Shown here: positions 52,003 through 64,000 of the stretch, one piece after another
Numbering within the stretch: position 1 is the first letter of the stretch
How the letters are laid out: every line of letters starts with the position of its first letter
From: Escarpia spicata
Lineage: Eukaryota > Annelida > Polychaeta > Sabellida > Siboglinidae
Assembly (NCBI GenBank): GCA_963995525.1
Contig: OZ023214.1
Coordinates: 15,095,260 to 15,159,259 of the forward strand
Reading direction: 5' to 3'
DNA length: 64,000 nt
The notes under the pieces: generated by a model
Databases searched by the model: none
Seen by the model: only the letters and a program-made list of their open reading frames with translations
What the model was told of the DNA's origin: nothing
Made by a program: the position numbers and the translations under genes

Positions 52003-53630
52003 CGTTCGCCGAAAAAAGTGCACTACAAATACCGTTATGCTGTGATATGCATACATTTTGTTCGAACACTTTGACATTGGACATGTTTGTCTCGTGAGTA
52101 CTGAATGTACTGCTGCTTTAGACAAGATAAAACATCAAATGGGGATGAGTTATCACACCTATAACTTACGTAATATGTTCTTGTAACTTACGTGACGGAG
52201 ATAAAACGGTAACATGCATTCCCATTTGTGGTTAATCTAGTTATGTGTGTAGCTTGATATCAGTTTAGCCTTCCTGAAGATTTGTAACATGCAAAACATC
52301 TATTTGGGGTAAGACCACATTAAGGATCCGTCCGCCGAAAAAAGTGCACTACAAATACCGTTATGCTGTGATATGCATAAATTTTGTTCGAACACTTTGA
52401 CAGGGGACATGTTTGTCTCGTGAGTACTGAATGTACTGCTGCTTTAGACAAGATAAAACATCAAATGGGGATGAGTTATCACACCTATAACTTACGTAAT
52501 ATGTTCTTGTAACTTACGTGACGGAGATAAAACGGTAACATGCATTCCCATTTGTGGTTAATCTAGTTATGTGTGTAGCTTGATATCAGTCTAGCCTTCG
52601 TGAAGATTTGTAACATGCAAAACATCTATTTGGGGTAAGACCACATTAAGGATCCGTCCGCCGAAAAAAGTGCACTACATATACCGTTATGCTGTGATAT
52701 GCATAACTTTTGTTCGAACACTTTGATATGGGACATGTTTGTCTCGTGAGTACTGAATGTACTGCTGCTTTAGACAAGATAAAACATCAAATGGGGATGA
52801 GTTTTCACACCTATAACTTACGTAATATGTTCTTGTAACTTACGTGACGGAGATAAAACGGTAACATGCATTCCCATTTGTGGTTAATCTAGTTATGTGT
52901 GTAGCTTGATATCAGTCTAGCCTTCCTGAAGTTTTGTAACATGCAAAACATCTATTTGGGGTAAGACCACATTAAGGATCCGTCCGCCGAAAAAAATGCA
53001 CTACAAATACCATTATGCTGTGTTATGCATACATTTTGTTATAACACTTTGACATGGGACATGTTTGTCTCGTGAGTACTGAATGTACTGCTGCTTTAGA
53101 CAAGATAAAACATCAAATGGGGATGAGTTTTCACACCTATAACTTACATAATATGTTCTTGTAACTTACGTGACGGAGATAAAACGGTAACATGCATTCC
53201 CATTTGTGGTTAATCTAGTTATGTGTGTAGCTTGGTGTCAGCCTAGCCTTCGTTAAGATTTGTAACATGCAGAACATCTATTTGGGGTAAGACCACATTC
53301 AGGATCCGTCCGCCGAAAAAGTGCACTTAAAATACCGTTTTCTGTGATATGTATAAATTTAGTTCGAACACTTTGATATGGGACATGTTTGTCTCTTGAG
53401 TACTGAATGTACTGCTGCTTTAGACAAGATAAAACATCAAATGGGGATGAGTTTTCACACCAATAACTTACGTAATATGTTCTTGTAACTTACGTGACGG
53501 AGATAAAACGGTAACATGCATTCCCATTTGTGGTTAATCTAGTTATGTGTGTAGCTTGATATCAGTCTAGCCTTCGTGAAGATTTGTAACATCCAAAACA
53601 TCTATTTGGGGTAAGACCACATTAAGGATC
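52003..53630 (+). repeat. Five-monomer HOR unit, 1628 bp (right block)
   Basis: Bounded by the 'cgttcg' markers at 52,003 and 53,631. Contains four 326-bp and one 324-bp monomer. Diagnostic variants in order are 'gacattggacatg', 'cagtttagcc', 'gacaggggacatg' (near 52,399), 'ctacatatacc' (near 52,675), 'gaagttttgt', 'taccattatg', 'cagcctagcc' and 'ctcttgagtac'. Confidence 0.88.
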
Positions 53631-55258
53631 CGTTCGCCGAAAAAAGTGCACTACAAATACCGTTATGCTGTGATATGCATACATTTTGTTCGAACACTTT
53701 GACATTGGACATGTTTGTCTCGTGAGTACTGAATGTACTGCTGCTTTAGACAAGATAAAAAATCAAATGGGGATGAGTTATCACACCTATAACTTACGTA
53801 ATATGTTCTTGTAACTTACGTGACGGAGATAAAACGGTAACATGCATTCCCATTTGTGGTTAATCTAGTTATGTGTGTAGCTTGATATCAGTTTAGCCTT
53901 CCTGAAGATTTGTAACATGCAAAACATCTATTTGGGGTAAGACCACATTAAGGATCCGTCCGCCGAAAAAAGTGCACTACAAATACCGTTATGCTGTGAT
54001 ATGCATAACTTTTGTTCGAACACTTTGATATGGGACATGTTTGTCTCGTGAGTACTGAATGTACTGCTGCTTTAGACAAGATAAAACATCAAATGGGGAT
54101 GAGTTTTCACACCTATAACTTACGTAATATGTTCTTGTAACTTACGTGACGGAGATAAAACGGTAACATGCATTCCCATTTGTGGTTAATCTAGTTATGT
54201 GTGTAGCTTGATATCAGTCTAGCCTTCCTGAAGTTTTGTAACATGCAAAACATCTATTTGGGGTAAGACCACATTAAGGATCCGTCCGCCGAAAAAAATG
54301 CACTACAAATACCATTATGCTGTGTTATGCATACATTTTGTTATAACACTTTGACATGGGACATGTTTGTCTCGTGAGTACTGAATGTACTGCTGCTTTA
54401 GACAAGATAAAACATCAAATGGGGATGAGTTTTCACACCTATAACTTACATAATATGTTCTTGTAACTTACGTGACGGAGATAAAACGGTAACATGCATT
54501 CCCATTTGTGGTTAATCTAGTTATGTGTGTAGCTTGGTGTCAGCCTAGCCTTCGTTAAGATTTGTAACATGCAGAACATCTATTTGGGGTAAGACCACAT
54601 TCAGGATCCGTCCGCCGAAAAAGTGCACTTAAAATACCGTTTTCTGTGATATGTATAAATTTAGTTCGAACACTTTGACATGGGACATGTTTGTCTCTTG
54701 AGTACTGAATGTACTGCTGCTTTAGACAAGATAAAACATCAAATGGGGATCAGTTTTCACACCTATAACTTACGTAATATGTTCTTGTAACTTACGTGAC
54801 GGAGATAAAACGGTAACATGCATTCCCATTTGTGGTTAATCTAGTTATGTGTGTAGCTTGATATCAGTCTAGCCTTCCTGAAGATTTGTAACATACAAAA
54901 CATCTATTTGGGGTAAGACCACATCAAGGATCCGTCCGCCGAAAAAAGTGCACTACAAATACCGTTATGCTGCGTTATGCATACATTTTGTTCGAACACT
55001 TTGACATGGGACATGTTTGTCTCGTGAGTAATGAATGTACTGCTGCTTTAGACAAGATAAAACATCAAATGGGGATAAGTTATCACACCTATAACTTACG
55101 TAATATGTTCTTTTAACTTACGTGACGGAGATAAAACGGTAACATGCATTCCCATTTGTGGTTAATCTAGTTATGTGTGTAGCTTGATATCAGTCTAGCC
55201 TTCGTGAAGATTTGTAACATGCAAAACATCTATTTGGGGTAAGACCACATTAAGGATC
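53631..55258 (+). repeat. Five-monomer HOR unit, 1628 bp (right block)
   Basis: Second unit in direct tandem with the previous one. It shares 'gacattggacatg', 'cagtttagcc', 'gaagttttgt', 'taccattatg', 'cagcctagcc' and 'tgttataacac' (near 53,037 and 54,339), but lacks the 'gacaggggacatg' monomer and ends with a monomer containing 'gtgagtaatgaatg' and 'gggataagtt'. Equal length therefore hides a different monomer composition. Confidence 0.85.
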
Positions 55259-58200
55259 CGTTCGCCGAAAAAAGTGCACTACAAATACCGTTATGCTGTG
55301 ATATGCATACATTTTGTTCGAACACTTTGACATGGGACATGTTTGTCTCGTGAGTACTGAATGTACTGCTGCTTTAGACAAGATAAAACATCAAATGGGG
55401 ATGAGTTATCACACCTATAACTTACGTAATATCTTCTTGTAACTTACGTGACGGAGATAAAACGGTAACATGCATTCCCATTTGTGGTTAATCTAGTTAT
55501 GTGTGTAGCTTGATATCAGTCTAGCCTTCCTGAAGATTTGTAACATGCAAAACATCTATTTGGGGTAAGACCACATTAAGGATCCATCCGCCGAAAAAAG
55601 TGCTCTACAAATACCGTTATGCTGTGATATGCATAAATTTTGTTCGAACACTTTGACATGGGACATGTTTGTCTCGTGAGTACTGAATGTACTGCTGCTT
55701 TAGACAAGATAAAACATCAAATGGGGATGAGTTATCACACCTATAACTTACGTAATATGTTCTTTTAACTTACGTGACGGAGATAAAACGGTAACATGCA
55801 TTCCCATTTGTGGTTAATCTAGTTATGTGTGTAGCTTGATATCAGTCTAGCCTTCGTGAAGATTTGTAACATGCAAAACATATATTTGGGGTAAGACCAC
55901 ATTAAGGATCCGTCCGCCGAAAAAAGTGCACTACAAATACCGTTATGCTGTGATATGCATAACTTTTGTTCGAACACTTTGATATGGGACATGTTTGTCT
56001 CGTGAGTACTGAATGTACTGCTGCTTTAGACAAGATAAAATATCAAATGGGGATGAGTTTTCACACCTATAACTTACGTAATATGTTCTTGTAACTTACG
56101 TGACGGAGATAAAACGGTAACATGCATTCCCATTTGTGGTTAATCTAGTTATGTGTGTAGCTTGATATCAGTCTAGCCTTCCTGAAGTTTTGTAACATGC
56201 AAAACATCTATTTGGGGTAAGACCACATTAAGGATCCGTCCGCCGAAAAAAATGCACTACAAATACCGTTATGCTGTGTTATGCATACATTTTGTTCGAA
56301 CACTTTGACATGGGACATGTTTGTCTCGTGAGTACTGAATGTACTGCTGCTTTAGACAAGATAAAACATCAAATGGGGATGAGTTATCACGCCTATAACT
56401 TACGTAATATGTTCTTGTAACTTTCGTGACGGAGATAAAACGGTAACATGCATTCCCATTTGTGGTTAATCTAGTTATGTATGTAGCTTGATATCAGTCT
56501 AACCTTCGTGAAGATTTGTAACAGGCAAAACATCTATTTGGGGTAAGACCACATTAAGGATCCGTCCGCCGAAAAAAGTGCACTTAAAATACCGTTATGC
56601 TGTGATATGCATAAATTTTGTTCGAACACTTTGACATGGGACAAGTTTGTCTCATGAGTACTAAATGTACTGCTGCTTTAGACAAGATAAAACATCAAAT
56701 GGGGATGAGTTTTCACACCTATAACTTACATAATATGTTCTTGTAACTTACGTGACGGAGATAAAACGGTAACATGCATTCCCATTTGTGGTTAATCTAG
56801 TTATGTGTGTAGCTTGGCGTCAGTCTAGCCTTCGTTAAGATTTGTAACATGCAGAACATCTATTTGGGGTAAGACCACATTCAGGATCCGTCCGCCGTAA
56901 AAGTGCACTTAAAATACCGTTTTCTGTGATATGTATAAATTTAGTTCGAACACTTTGACATGGGACATGTTTGTCTCTTGAGTACTGAATGTACTGCTGC
57001 TTTAGACAAGATAAAACATCAAATGGGGATGAGTTTTCACACCTATAACTTACGTAATATGTTCTTGTAACTTACGTGACGGAGATAAAACGGTAACATG
57101 CATTCCCATTTGTGGTTAATCTAGTTATGTGTGTAGCTTGATATCAGTCTAGCCTTCCTGAAGATTTGTAACATGCAAAACATCTATTTGGGGTAAGACC
57201 ACATCAAGGATCCGTCCGCCGAAAAAAGTGCACTACAAATACCGTTATGCTGCGTTATGCATACATTTTGTTCGAACACTTTGACATGGGACATGTTTGT
57301 CTCGTGAGTACTGAATGTACTGCTGCTTTAGACAAGATAAAACATCAAATGGGGATGAGTTATCACACCTATAACTTACGTAATATGTTCTTGTAACTTA
57401 CGTGACGGAGATAAAACGGTAACATGCATTCCCATTTGTGGTTAATCTAGTTATGTGTGTAGCTTGATATCAGTTTAGCCTTCCTGAAGATTTGTAACAT
57501 GCAAAACATCTATTTGGGGTAAGACCACATTAAGGATCCGTCCGCCGAAAAAAGTGCACTACAAATACCGTTATGCTGTGATATGCATAAATTTTGTTCG
57601 AACACTTTGACAGGGGACATGTTTGTCTCGTGAGTACTGAATGTACTGCTGCTTTAGACAAGATAAAACATCAAATGGGGATGAGTTATCACACCTATAA
57701 CTTACGTAATATGTTCTTGTAACTTACGTGACGGAGATAAAACGGTAACATGCATTCCCATTTGTGGTTAATCTAGTTATGTGTGTAGCTTGATATCAGT
57801 CTAGCCTTCGTGAAGATTTGTAACATGCAAAACATCTATTTGGGGTAAGACCACATTAAGGATCCGTCCGCCGAAAAAAGTGCACTACATATACCGTTAT
57901 GCTGTGATATGCATAACTTTTGTTCGAACACTTTGATATGGGACATGTTTGTCTCGTGAGTACTGAATGTACTGCTGCTTTAGACAAGATAAAACATCAA
58001 ATGGGGATGAGTTTTCACACCTATAACTTACGTAATATGTTCTTGTAACTTACGTGACGGAGATAAAACGGTAACATGCATTCCCATTTGTGGTTAATCT
58101 AGTTATGTGTGTAGCTTGATATCAGTCTAGCCTTCCTGAAGTTTTGTAACATGCAAAACATCTATTTGGGGTAAGACCACATTAAGGATCCGTCCGCCGA

Positions 58201-59816
58201 AAAAAATGCACTACAAATACCATTATGCTGTGTTATGCATACATTTTGTTCGAACACTTTGACATGGGACATGTTTGTCTCGTGAGTACTGAATGTACTG
58301 CTGCTTTAGACAAGATAAAACATCAAATGGGGATGAGTTTTCACACCTATAACTTACATAATATGTTCTTGTAACTTACGTGACGGAGATAAAACGGTAA
58401 CATGCATTCCCATTTGTGGTTAATCTAGTTATGTGTGTAGCTTGGTGTCAGCCTAGCCTTCGTTAAGATTTGTAACATGCAGAACATCTATTTGGGGTAA
58501 GACCACATTCAGGATCCGTCCGCCGAAAAAGTGCACTTAAAATACCGTTTTCTGTGATATGTATAAATTTAGTTCGAACACTTTGACATGGGACATGTTT
58601 GTCTCTTGAGTACTGAATGTACTGCTGCTTTAGACAAGATAAAACATCAAATGGGGATGAGTTTTCACACCTATAACTTACATAATATGTTCTTGTAACT
58701 TACGTGACGGAGATAAAACGGTAACATGCATTCCCATTTGTGGTTAATCTAGTTATGTGTGTAGCTTGGTGTCAGTCTAGCCTTCGTTAAGATTTGTAAC
58801 ATGCAGAACATCTATTTGGGGTAAGACCACATTCAGGATCCGTCCGCCGAAAAAGTGCACTTAAAATACCGTTTTCTGTGATATGTATAAATTTAGTTCG
58901 AACACTTTGACATGGGACATGTTTGTCTCTTGAGTACTGAATGTACTGCTGCTTTAGACAAGATAAAACATCAAATGGGGATGAGTTTTCACACCTATAA
59001 CTTACGTAATATGTTCTTGTAACTTACGTGACGGAGATAAAACGGTAACATGCATTCCCATTTGTGGTTAATCTAGTTATGTGTGTAGCTTGATATCAGT
59101 CTAGCCTTCCTGAAGATTTGTAACATGCAAAACATCTATTTGGGGTAAGACCACATCAAGGATCCGTCCGCCGAAAAAAGTGCACTACAAATACCGTTAT
59201 GCTGCGTTATGCATACATTTTGTTCGAACACTTTGACATGGGACATGTTTGTCTCGTGAGTACTGAATGTACTGCTGCTTTAGACAAGATAAAACATCAA
59301 ATGGGGATGAGTTATCACACCTATAACTTACGTAATATGTTCTTGTAACTTACGTGACGGAGATAAAACGGTAACATGCATTCCCATTTGTGGTTAATCT
59401 AGTTATGTGTGTAGCTTGATATCAGTCTAGCCTTCGTGAAGATTTGTAACATGCAAAACATCTATTTGGGGTAAGACCACATTAAGGATCCGTCCGCCGA
59501 AAAAAGTGCACTACAAATACCGTTATGCTGTGATATGCATAACTTTTGTTCGAACACTTTGATATGGGACATGTTTGTCTCGTGAGTACTGAATGTACTG
59601 CTGCTTTAGACAAGATAAAACATCAAATGGGGATGAGTTTTCACACCTATAACTTACGTAATATGTTCTTGTAACTTACGTGACGGAGATAAAACGGTAA
59701 CATGCATTCCCATTTGTGGTTAATCTAGTTATGTGTGTAGCTTGATATCAGTCTAGCCTTCGTGAAGATTTGTAACATGCAAAACATCTATTTGGGGTAA
59801 GACCACATTAAGGATC
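55259..59816 (+). repeat. 14-monomer segment (4558 bp) of the right block
   Basis: Its first part (55,259 to about 57,530) follows 46,139 to about 48,410 at an offset of 9120 bp, sharing 'caagtttgtctcatgag' (47,522/56,642) and 'ctttcgtgacgg'. Its later part (about 57.4-58.6 kb) repeats at 60.0-61.2 kb at an offset of 2604 bp, including 'gacaggggacatg' (57,608/60,212). Two 324-bp monomers lie side by side, with 'gtataaattt' at 58,561 and 58,885. Confidence 0.82.
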
Positions 59817-61444
59817 CGTTCGCCGAAAAAAGTGCACTACAAATACCGTTATGCTGTGATATGCATACATTTTGTTCGAACACTTTGACATTGGACATGT
59901 TTGTCTCGTGAGTACTGAATGTACTGCTGCTTTAGACAAGATAAAACATCAAATGGGGATGAGTTATCACACCTATAACTTACGTAATATGTTCTTGTAA
60001 CTTACGTGACGGAGATAAAACGGTAACATGCATTCCCATTTGTGGTTAATCTAGTTATGTGTGTAGCTTGATATCAGTTTAGCCTTCCTGAAGATTTGTA
60101 ACATGCAAAACATCTATTTGGGGTAAGACCACATTAAGGATCCGTCCGCCGAAAAAAGTGCACTACAAATACCGTTATGCTGTGATATGCATAAATTTTG
60201 TTCGAACACTTTGACAGGGGACATGTTTGTCTCGTGAGTACTGAATGTACTGCTGCTTTAGACAAGATAAAACATCAAATGGGGATGAGTTATCACACCT
60301 ATAACTTACGTAATATGTTCTTGTAACTTACGTGACGGAGATAAAACGGTAACATGCATTCCCATTTGTGGTTAATCTAGTTATGTGTGTAGCTTGATAT
60401 CAGTCTAGCCTTCGTGAAGATTTGTAACATGCAAAACATCTATTTGGGGTAAGACCACATTAAGGATCCGTCCGCCGAAAAAAGTGCACTACATATACCG
60501 TTATGCTGTGATATGCATAACTTTTGTTCGAACACTTTGATATGGGACATGTTTGTCTCGTGAGTACTGAATGTACTGCTGCTTTAGACAAGATAAAACA
60601 TCAAATGGGGATGAGTTTTCACACCTATAACTTACGTAATATGTTCTTGTAACTTACGTGACGGAGATAAAACGGTAACATGCATTCCCATTTGTGGTTA
60701 ATCTAGTTATGTGTGTAGCTTGATATCAGTCTAGCCTTCCTGAAGTTTTGTAACATGCAAAACATCTATTTGGGGTAAGACCACATTAAGGATCCGTCCG
60801 CCGAAAAAAATGCACTACAAATACCATTATGCTGTGTTATGCATACATTTTGTTCGAACACTTTGACATGGGACATGTTTGTCTCGTGAGTACTGAATGT
60901 ACTGCTGCTTTAGACAAGATAAAACATCAAATGGGGATGAGTTTTCACACCTATAACTTACATAATATGTTCTTGTAACTTACGTGACGGAGATAAAACG
61001 GTAACATGCATTCCCATTTGTGGTTAATCTAGTTATGTGTGTAGCTTGGTGTCAGCCTAGCCTTCGTTAAGATTTGTAACATGCAGAACATCTATTTGGG
61101 GTAAGACCACATTCAGGATCCGTCCGCCGAAAAAGTGCACTTAAAATACCGTTTTCTGTGATATGTATAAATTTAGTTCGAACACTTTGACATGGGACAT
61201 GTTTGTCTCTTGAGTACTGAATGTACTGCTGCTTTAGACAAGATAAAACATCAAATGGGGATGAGTTTTCACACCTATAACTTACGTAATATGTTCTTGT
61301 AACTTACGTGACGGAGATAAAACGGTAACATGCATTCCCATTTGTGGTTAATCTAGTTATGTGTGTAGCTTGATATCAGTCTAGCCTTCGTGAAGATTTG
61401 TAACATCCAAAACATCTATTTGGGGTAAGACCACATTAAGGATC
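59817..61444 (+). repeat. Five-monomer HOR unit, 1628 bp (offset-7814 copy)
   Basis: Corresponds to 52,003-53,630 at an offset of 7814 bp, with 'gacaggggacatg' at 60,212 and 'ctacatatacc' near 60,489. Differs by 'ttgttcgaacac' where the earlier copy has 'ttgttataacac' (60,851 versus 53,037). Confidence 0.87.
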
Positions 61445-63072
61445 CGTTCGCCGAAAAAAGTGCACTACAAATACCGTTATGCTGTGATATGCATACATTT
61501 TGTTCGAACACTTTGACATTGGACATGTTTGTCTCGTGAGTACTGAATGTACTGCTGCTTTAGACAAGATAAAACATCAAATGGGGATGAGTTATCACAC
61601 CTATAACTTACGTAATATGTTCTTGTAACTTACGTGACGGAGATAAAACGGTAACATGCATTCCCATTTGTGGTTAATCTAGTTATGTGTGTAGCTTGAT
61701 ATCAGTTTAGCCTTCCTGAAGATTTGTAACATGCAAAACATCTATTTGGGGTAAGACCACATTAAGGATCCGTCCGCCGAAAAAAGTGCACTACAAATAC
61801 CGTTATGCTGTGATATGCATAACTTTTGTTCGAACACTTTGATATGGGACATGTTTGTCTCGTGAGTACTGAATGTACTGCTGCTTTAGACAAGATAAAA
61901 CATCAAATGGGGATGAGTTTTCACACCTATAACTTACGTAATATGTTCTTGTAACTTACGTGACGGAGATAAAACGGTAACATGCATTCCCATTTGTGGT
62001 TAATCTAGTTATGTGTGTAGCTTGATATCAGTCTAGCCTTCCTGAAGTTTTGTAACATGCAAAACATCTATTTGGGGTAAGACCACATTAAGGATCCGTC
62101 CGCCGAAAAAAATGCACTACAAATACCATTATGCTGTGTTATGCATACATTTTGTTCGAACACTTTGACATGGGACATGTTTGTCTCGTGAGTACTGAAT
62201 GTACTGCTGCTTTAGACAAGATAAAACATCAAATGGGGATGAGTTTTCACACCTATAACTTACATAATATGTTCTTGTAACTTACGTGACGGAGATAAAA
62301 CGGTAACATGCATTCCCATTTGTGGTTAATCTAGTTATGTGTGTAGCTTGGTGTCAGCCTAGCCTTCGTTAAGATTTGTAACATGCAGAACATCTATTTG
62401 GGGTAAGACCACATTCAGGATCCGTCCGCCGAAAAAGTGCACTTAAAATACCGTTTTCTGTGATATGTATAAATTTAGTTCGAACACTTTGACATGGGAC
62501 ATGTTTGTCTCTTGAGTACTGAATGTACTGCTGCTTTAGACAAGATAAAACATCAAATGGGGATCAGTTTTCACACCTATAACTTACGTAATATGTTCTT
62601 GTAACTTACGTGACGGAGATAAAACGGTAACATGCATTCCCATTTGTGGTTAATCTAGTTATGTGTGTAGCTTGATATCAGTCTAGCCTTCCTGAAGATT
62701 TGTAACATACAAAACATCTATTTGGGGTAAGACCACATCAAGGATCCGTCCGCCGAAAAAAGTGCACTACAAATACCGTTATGCTGCGTTATGCATACAT
62801 TTTGTTCGAACACTTTGACATGGGACATGTTTGTCTCGTGAGTAATGAATGTACTGCTGCTTTAGACAAGATAAAACATCAAATGGGGATAAGTTATCAC
62901 ACCTATAACTTACGTAATATGTTCTTTTAACTTACGTGACGGAGATAAAACGGTAACATGCATTCCCATTTGTGGTTAATCTAGTTATGTGTGTAGCTTG
63001 ATATCAGTCTAGCCTTCGTAAAGATTTGTAACATGCAAAACATCTATTTGGGGTAAGACCACATTAAGGATC
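61445..63072 (+). repeat. Five-monomer HOR unit, 1628 bp (offset-7814 copy)
   Basis: Corresponds to 53,631-55,258 at an offset of 7814 bp. 'ggggatcag' recurs (54,745/62,559), as do 'taacatacaaaac' and 'gagtaatgaatg'. One difference is 'aaaaaatcaaatgg' near 53,757, where this copy has 'aaaacatcaaatgg'. Confidence 0.87.
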
Positions 63073-64000
63073 CGTTCGCCGAAAAAAGTGCACTACAAAT
63101 ACCGTTATGCTGTGATATGCATACATTTTGTTCGAACACTTTGACATGGGACATGTTTGTCTCGTGAGTACTGAATGTACTGCTGCTTTAGACAAGATAA
63201 AACATCAAATGGGGATGAGTTATCACACCTATAACTTACGTAATATCTTCTTGTAACTTACGTGACGGAGATAAAACGGTAACATGCATTCCCATTTGTG
63301 GTTAATCTAGTTATGTGTGTAGCTTGATATCAGTCTAGCCTTCCTGAAGATTTGTAACATGCAAAACATCTATTTGGGGCAAGACCACATTAAGGATCCA
63401 TCCGCCGAAAAAAGTGCTCTACAAATACCGTTATGCTGTGATATGCATAAATTTTGTTCGAACACTTTGACATGGGACATGTTTGTCTCGTGAGTACTGA
63501 ATGTACTGCTGCTTTAGACAAGATAAAACATCAAATGGGGATGAGTTATCACACCTATAACTTACGTAATATGTTCTTTTAACTTACGTGACGGAGATAA
63601 AACGGTAACATGCATTCCCATTTGTGGTTAATCTAGTTATGTGTGTAGCTTGATATCAGTCTAGCCTTCGTGAAGATTTGTAACATGCAAAACATATATT
63701 TGGGGTAAGACCACATTAAGGATCCGTCCGCCGAAAAAAGTGCACTACAAATACCGTTATGCTGTGATATGCATAACTTTTGTTCGAACACTTTGATATG
63801 GGACATGTTTGTCTCGTGAGTACTGAATGTACTGCTGCTTTAGACAAGATAAAATATCAAATGGGGATGAGTTTTCACACCTATAACTTACGTAATATGT
63901 TCTTGTAACTTACGTGACGGAGATAAAACGGTAACATGCATTCCCATTTGTGGTTAATCTAGTTATGTGTGTAGCTTGATATCAGTCTAGCCTTCCTGAA
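63073..64000 (+). repeat. Satellite, start of next HOR unit, cut by window end
   Basis: Continues the offset-7814 duplication of 55,259-56,186, with shared 'ggatccatccgcc' plus 'gtgctctac' (55,581/63,395), 'atatcttcttg', 'gttcttttaac' and 'taaaatatcaaatg'. The array runs off the window without an edge. Confidence 0.85.

Larger units (their letters stand above)
1..64000 (+). repeat. Satellite DNA array, ~326-bp monomer
   Basis: The same unit of about 326 bp recurs head to tail across the whole window, interrupted only at 6967-7284. Landmarks recur at 324-326 bp spacing: 'gttcgaacac', 'atggggatgag', 'acgtgacggagat', 'catgcattcccat', 'ggatccgtccgccg'. In the left block I placed unit starts at 1, 325, 651, 977, 1303, 1627, 1953, 2277, 2603, 2929, 3255, 3581, 3905, 4231, 4557, 4883, 5209, 5533, 5859, 6183, 6509, 6835, 7475, 7799, 8125, 8449 and 8775. 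The consensus is about 38% G+C. No orientation switch and no array edge is present. Long single-orientation arrays like this are typical of eukaryotic heterochromatin (established knowledge). The family and host species are not recognised. Confidence 0.99.

Noticed and set aside
1..64000. CRISPR array
   Set aside because: The whole 326-bp unit is repeated with no short repeat alternating with unique spacers.
1..64000. tRNA, rRNA, telomeric repeats or histone/rDNA-type tandem genes
   Set aside because: I found no tRNA-like cloverleaf motifs, rRNA-like segments, TTAGGG-type repeats or coding frames in the monomer.

Overview
The whole 64 kb window lies inside one tandem satellite DNA array. The repeat is a roughly 326-bp, AT-rich monomer (about 38% G+C by hand count of a consensus), always in the same orientation, running from the first base to the last. 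Something over 190 monomers fit. I see no protein-coding gene, RNA gene, CRISPR array, origin or bacterial-type signal. This organisation points to constitutive heterochromatin (pericentromeric, subtelomeric or similar) of a eukaryotic chromosome, most likely an animal or plant assembled from long reads. I do not recognise the satellite family and cannot name the host.

Monomers come in two main length classes: 326 bp (3' end 'actacaaataccgttatgctg') and 324 bp (3' end 'acttaaaataccgttttctg'). A hybrid 3' end combines 'acttaaaat' with 'accgttatgctg'. Linked variants show that monomers are organised into higher-order repeats (HORs) of 4, 5, 6, 7 and 8 monomers rather than being a uniform array. 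Nearly every monomer carries one BamHI site (ggatcc).

Layout: (1) 1-8774 is a homogeneous left block, in which a diagnostic 324-bp 'key' monomer recurs at 1, 1303, 3581, 5209 and 7475 and marks HORs of 4, 7, 5, 6 and 4 monomers. (2) At 6967-7284 a 318-bp piece of unrelated, more GC-rich DNA interrupts one monomer; it is the only non-satellite sequence in the window. (3) 8775-26,270 is a more diverged central zone. It holds a 1950-bp six-monomer tandem duplication (10.83-14.81 kb), a 2604-bp eight-monomer tandem duplication (15.07-20.38 kb) and a 5-kb duplication with offset 8460 bp (12.74-17.81 kb versus 21.20-26.27 kb). (4) 25,734-39,245 is dominated by a 6.35-kb block present twice, 7157 bp apart, almost without differences; a mosaic spacer of 802 bp lies between. 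(5) 39.2-45 kb is a mixed zone with fragments related to (3) and (4). (6) 45-64 kb is a second block of HORs, marked by a 'ggatccgttcgccg' variant monomer, with clear 1628-bp five-monomer units and larger duplications of offset 7814 and 9120 bp.

Nothing here works as a gene set. The information lies in the array's history: repeated unequal exchange or copying of blocks from 0.65 to over 6 kb, whose relative order can partly be read from shared variants, and one rare foreign insertion. The short ORFs that can be drawn are chance openings in the satellite or in the insert, and I do not annotate them as genes.
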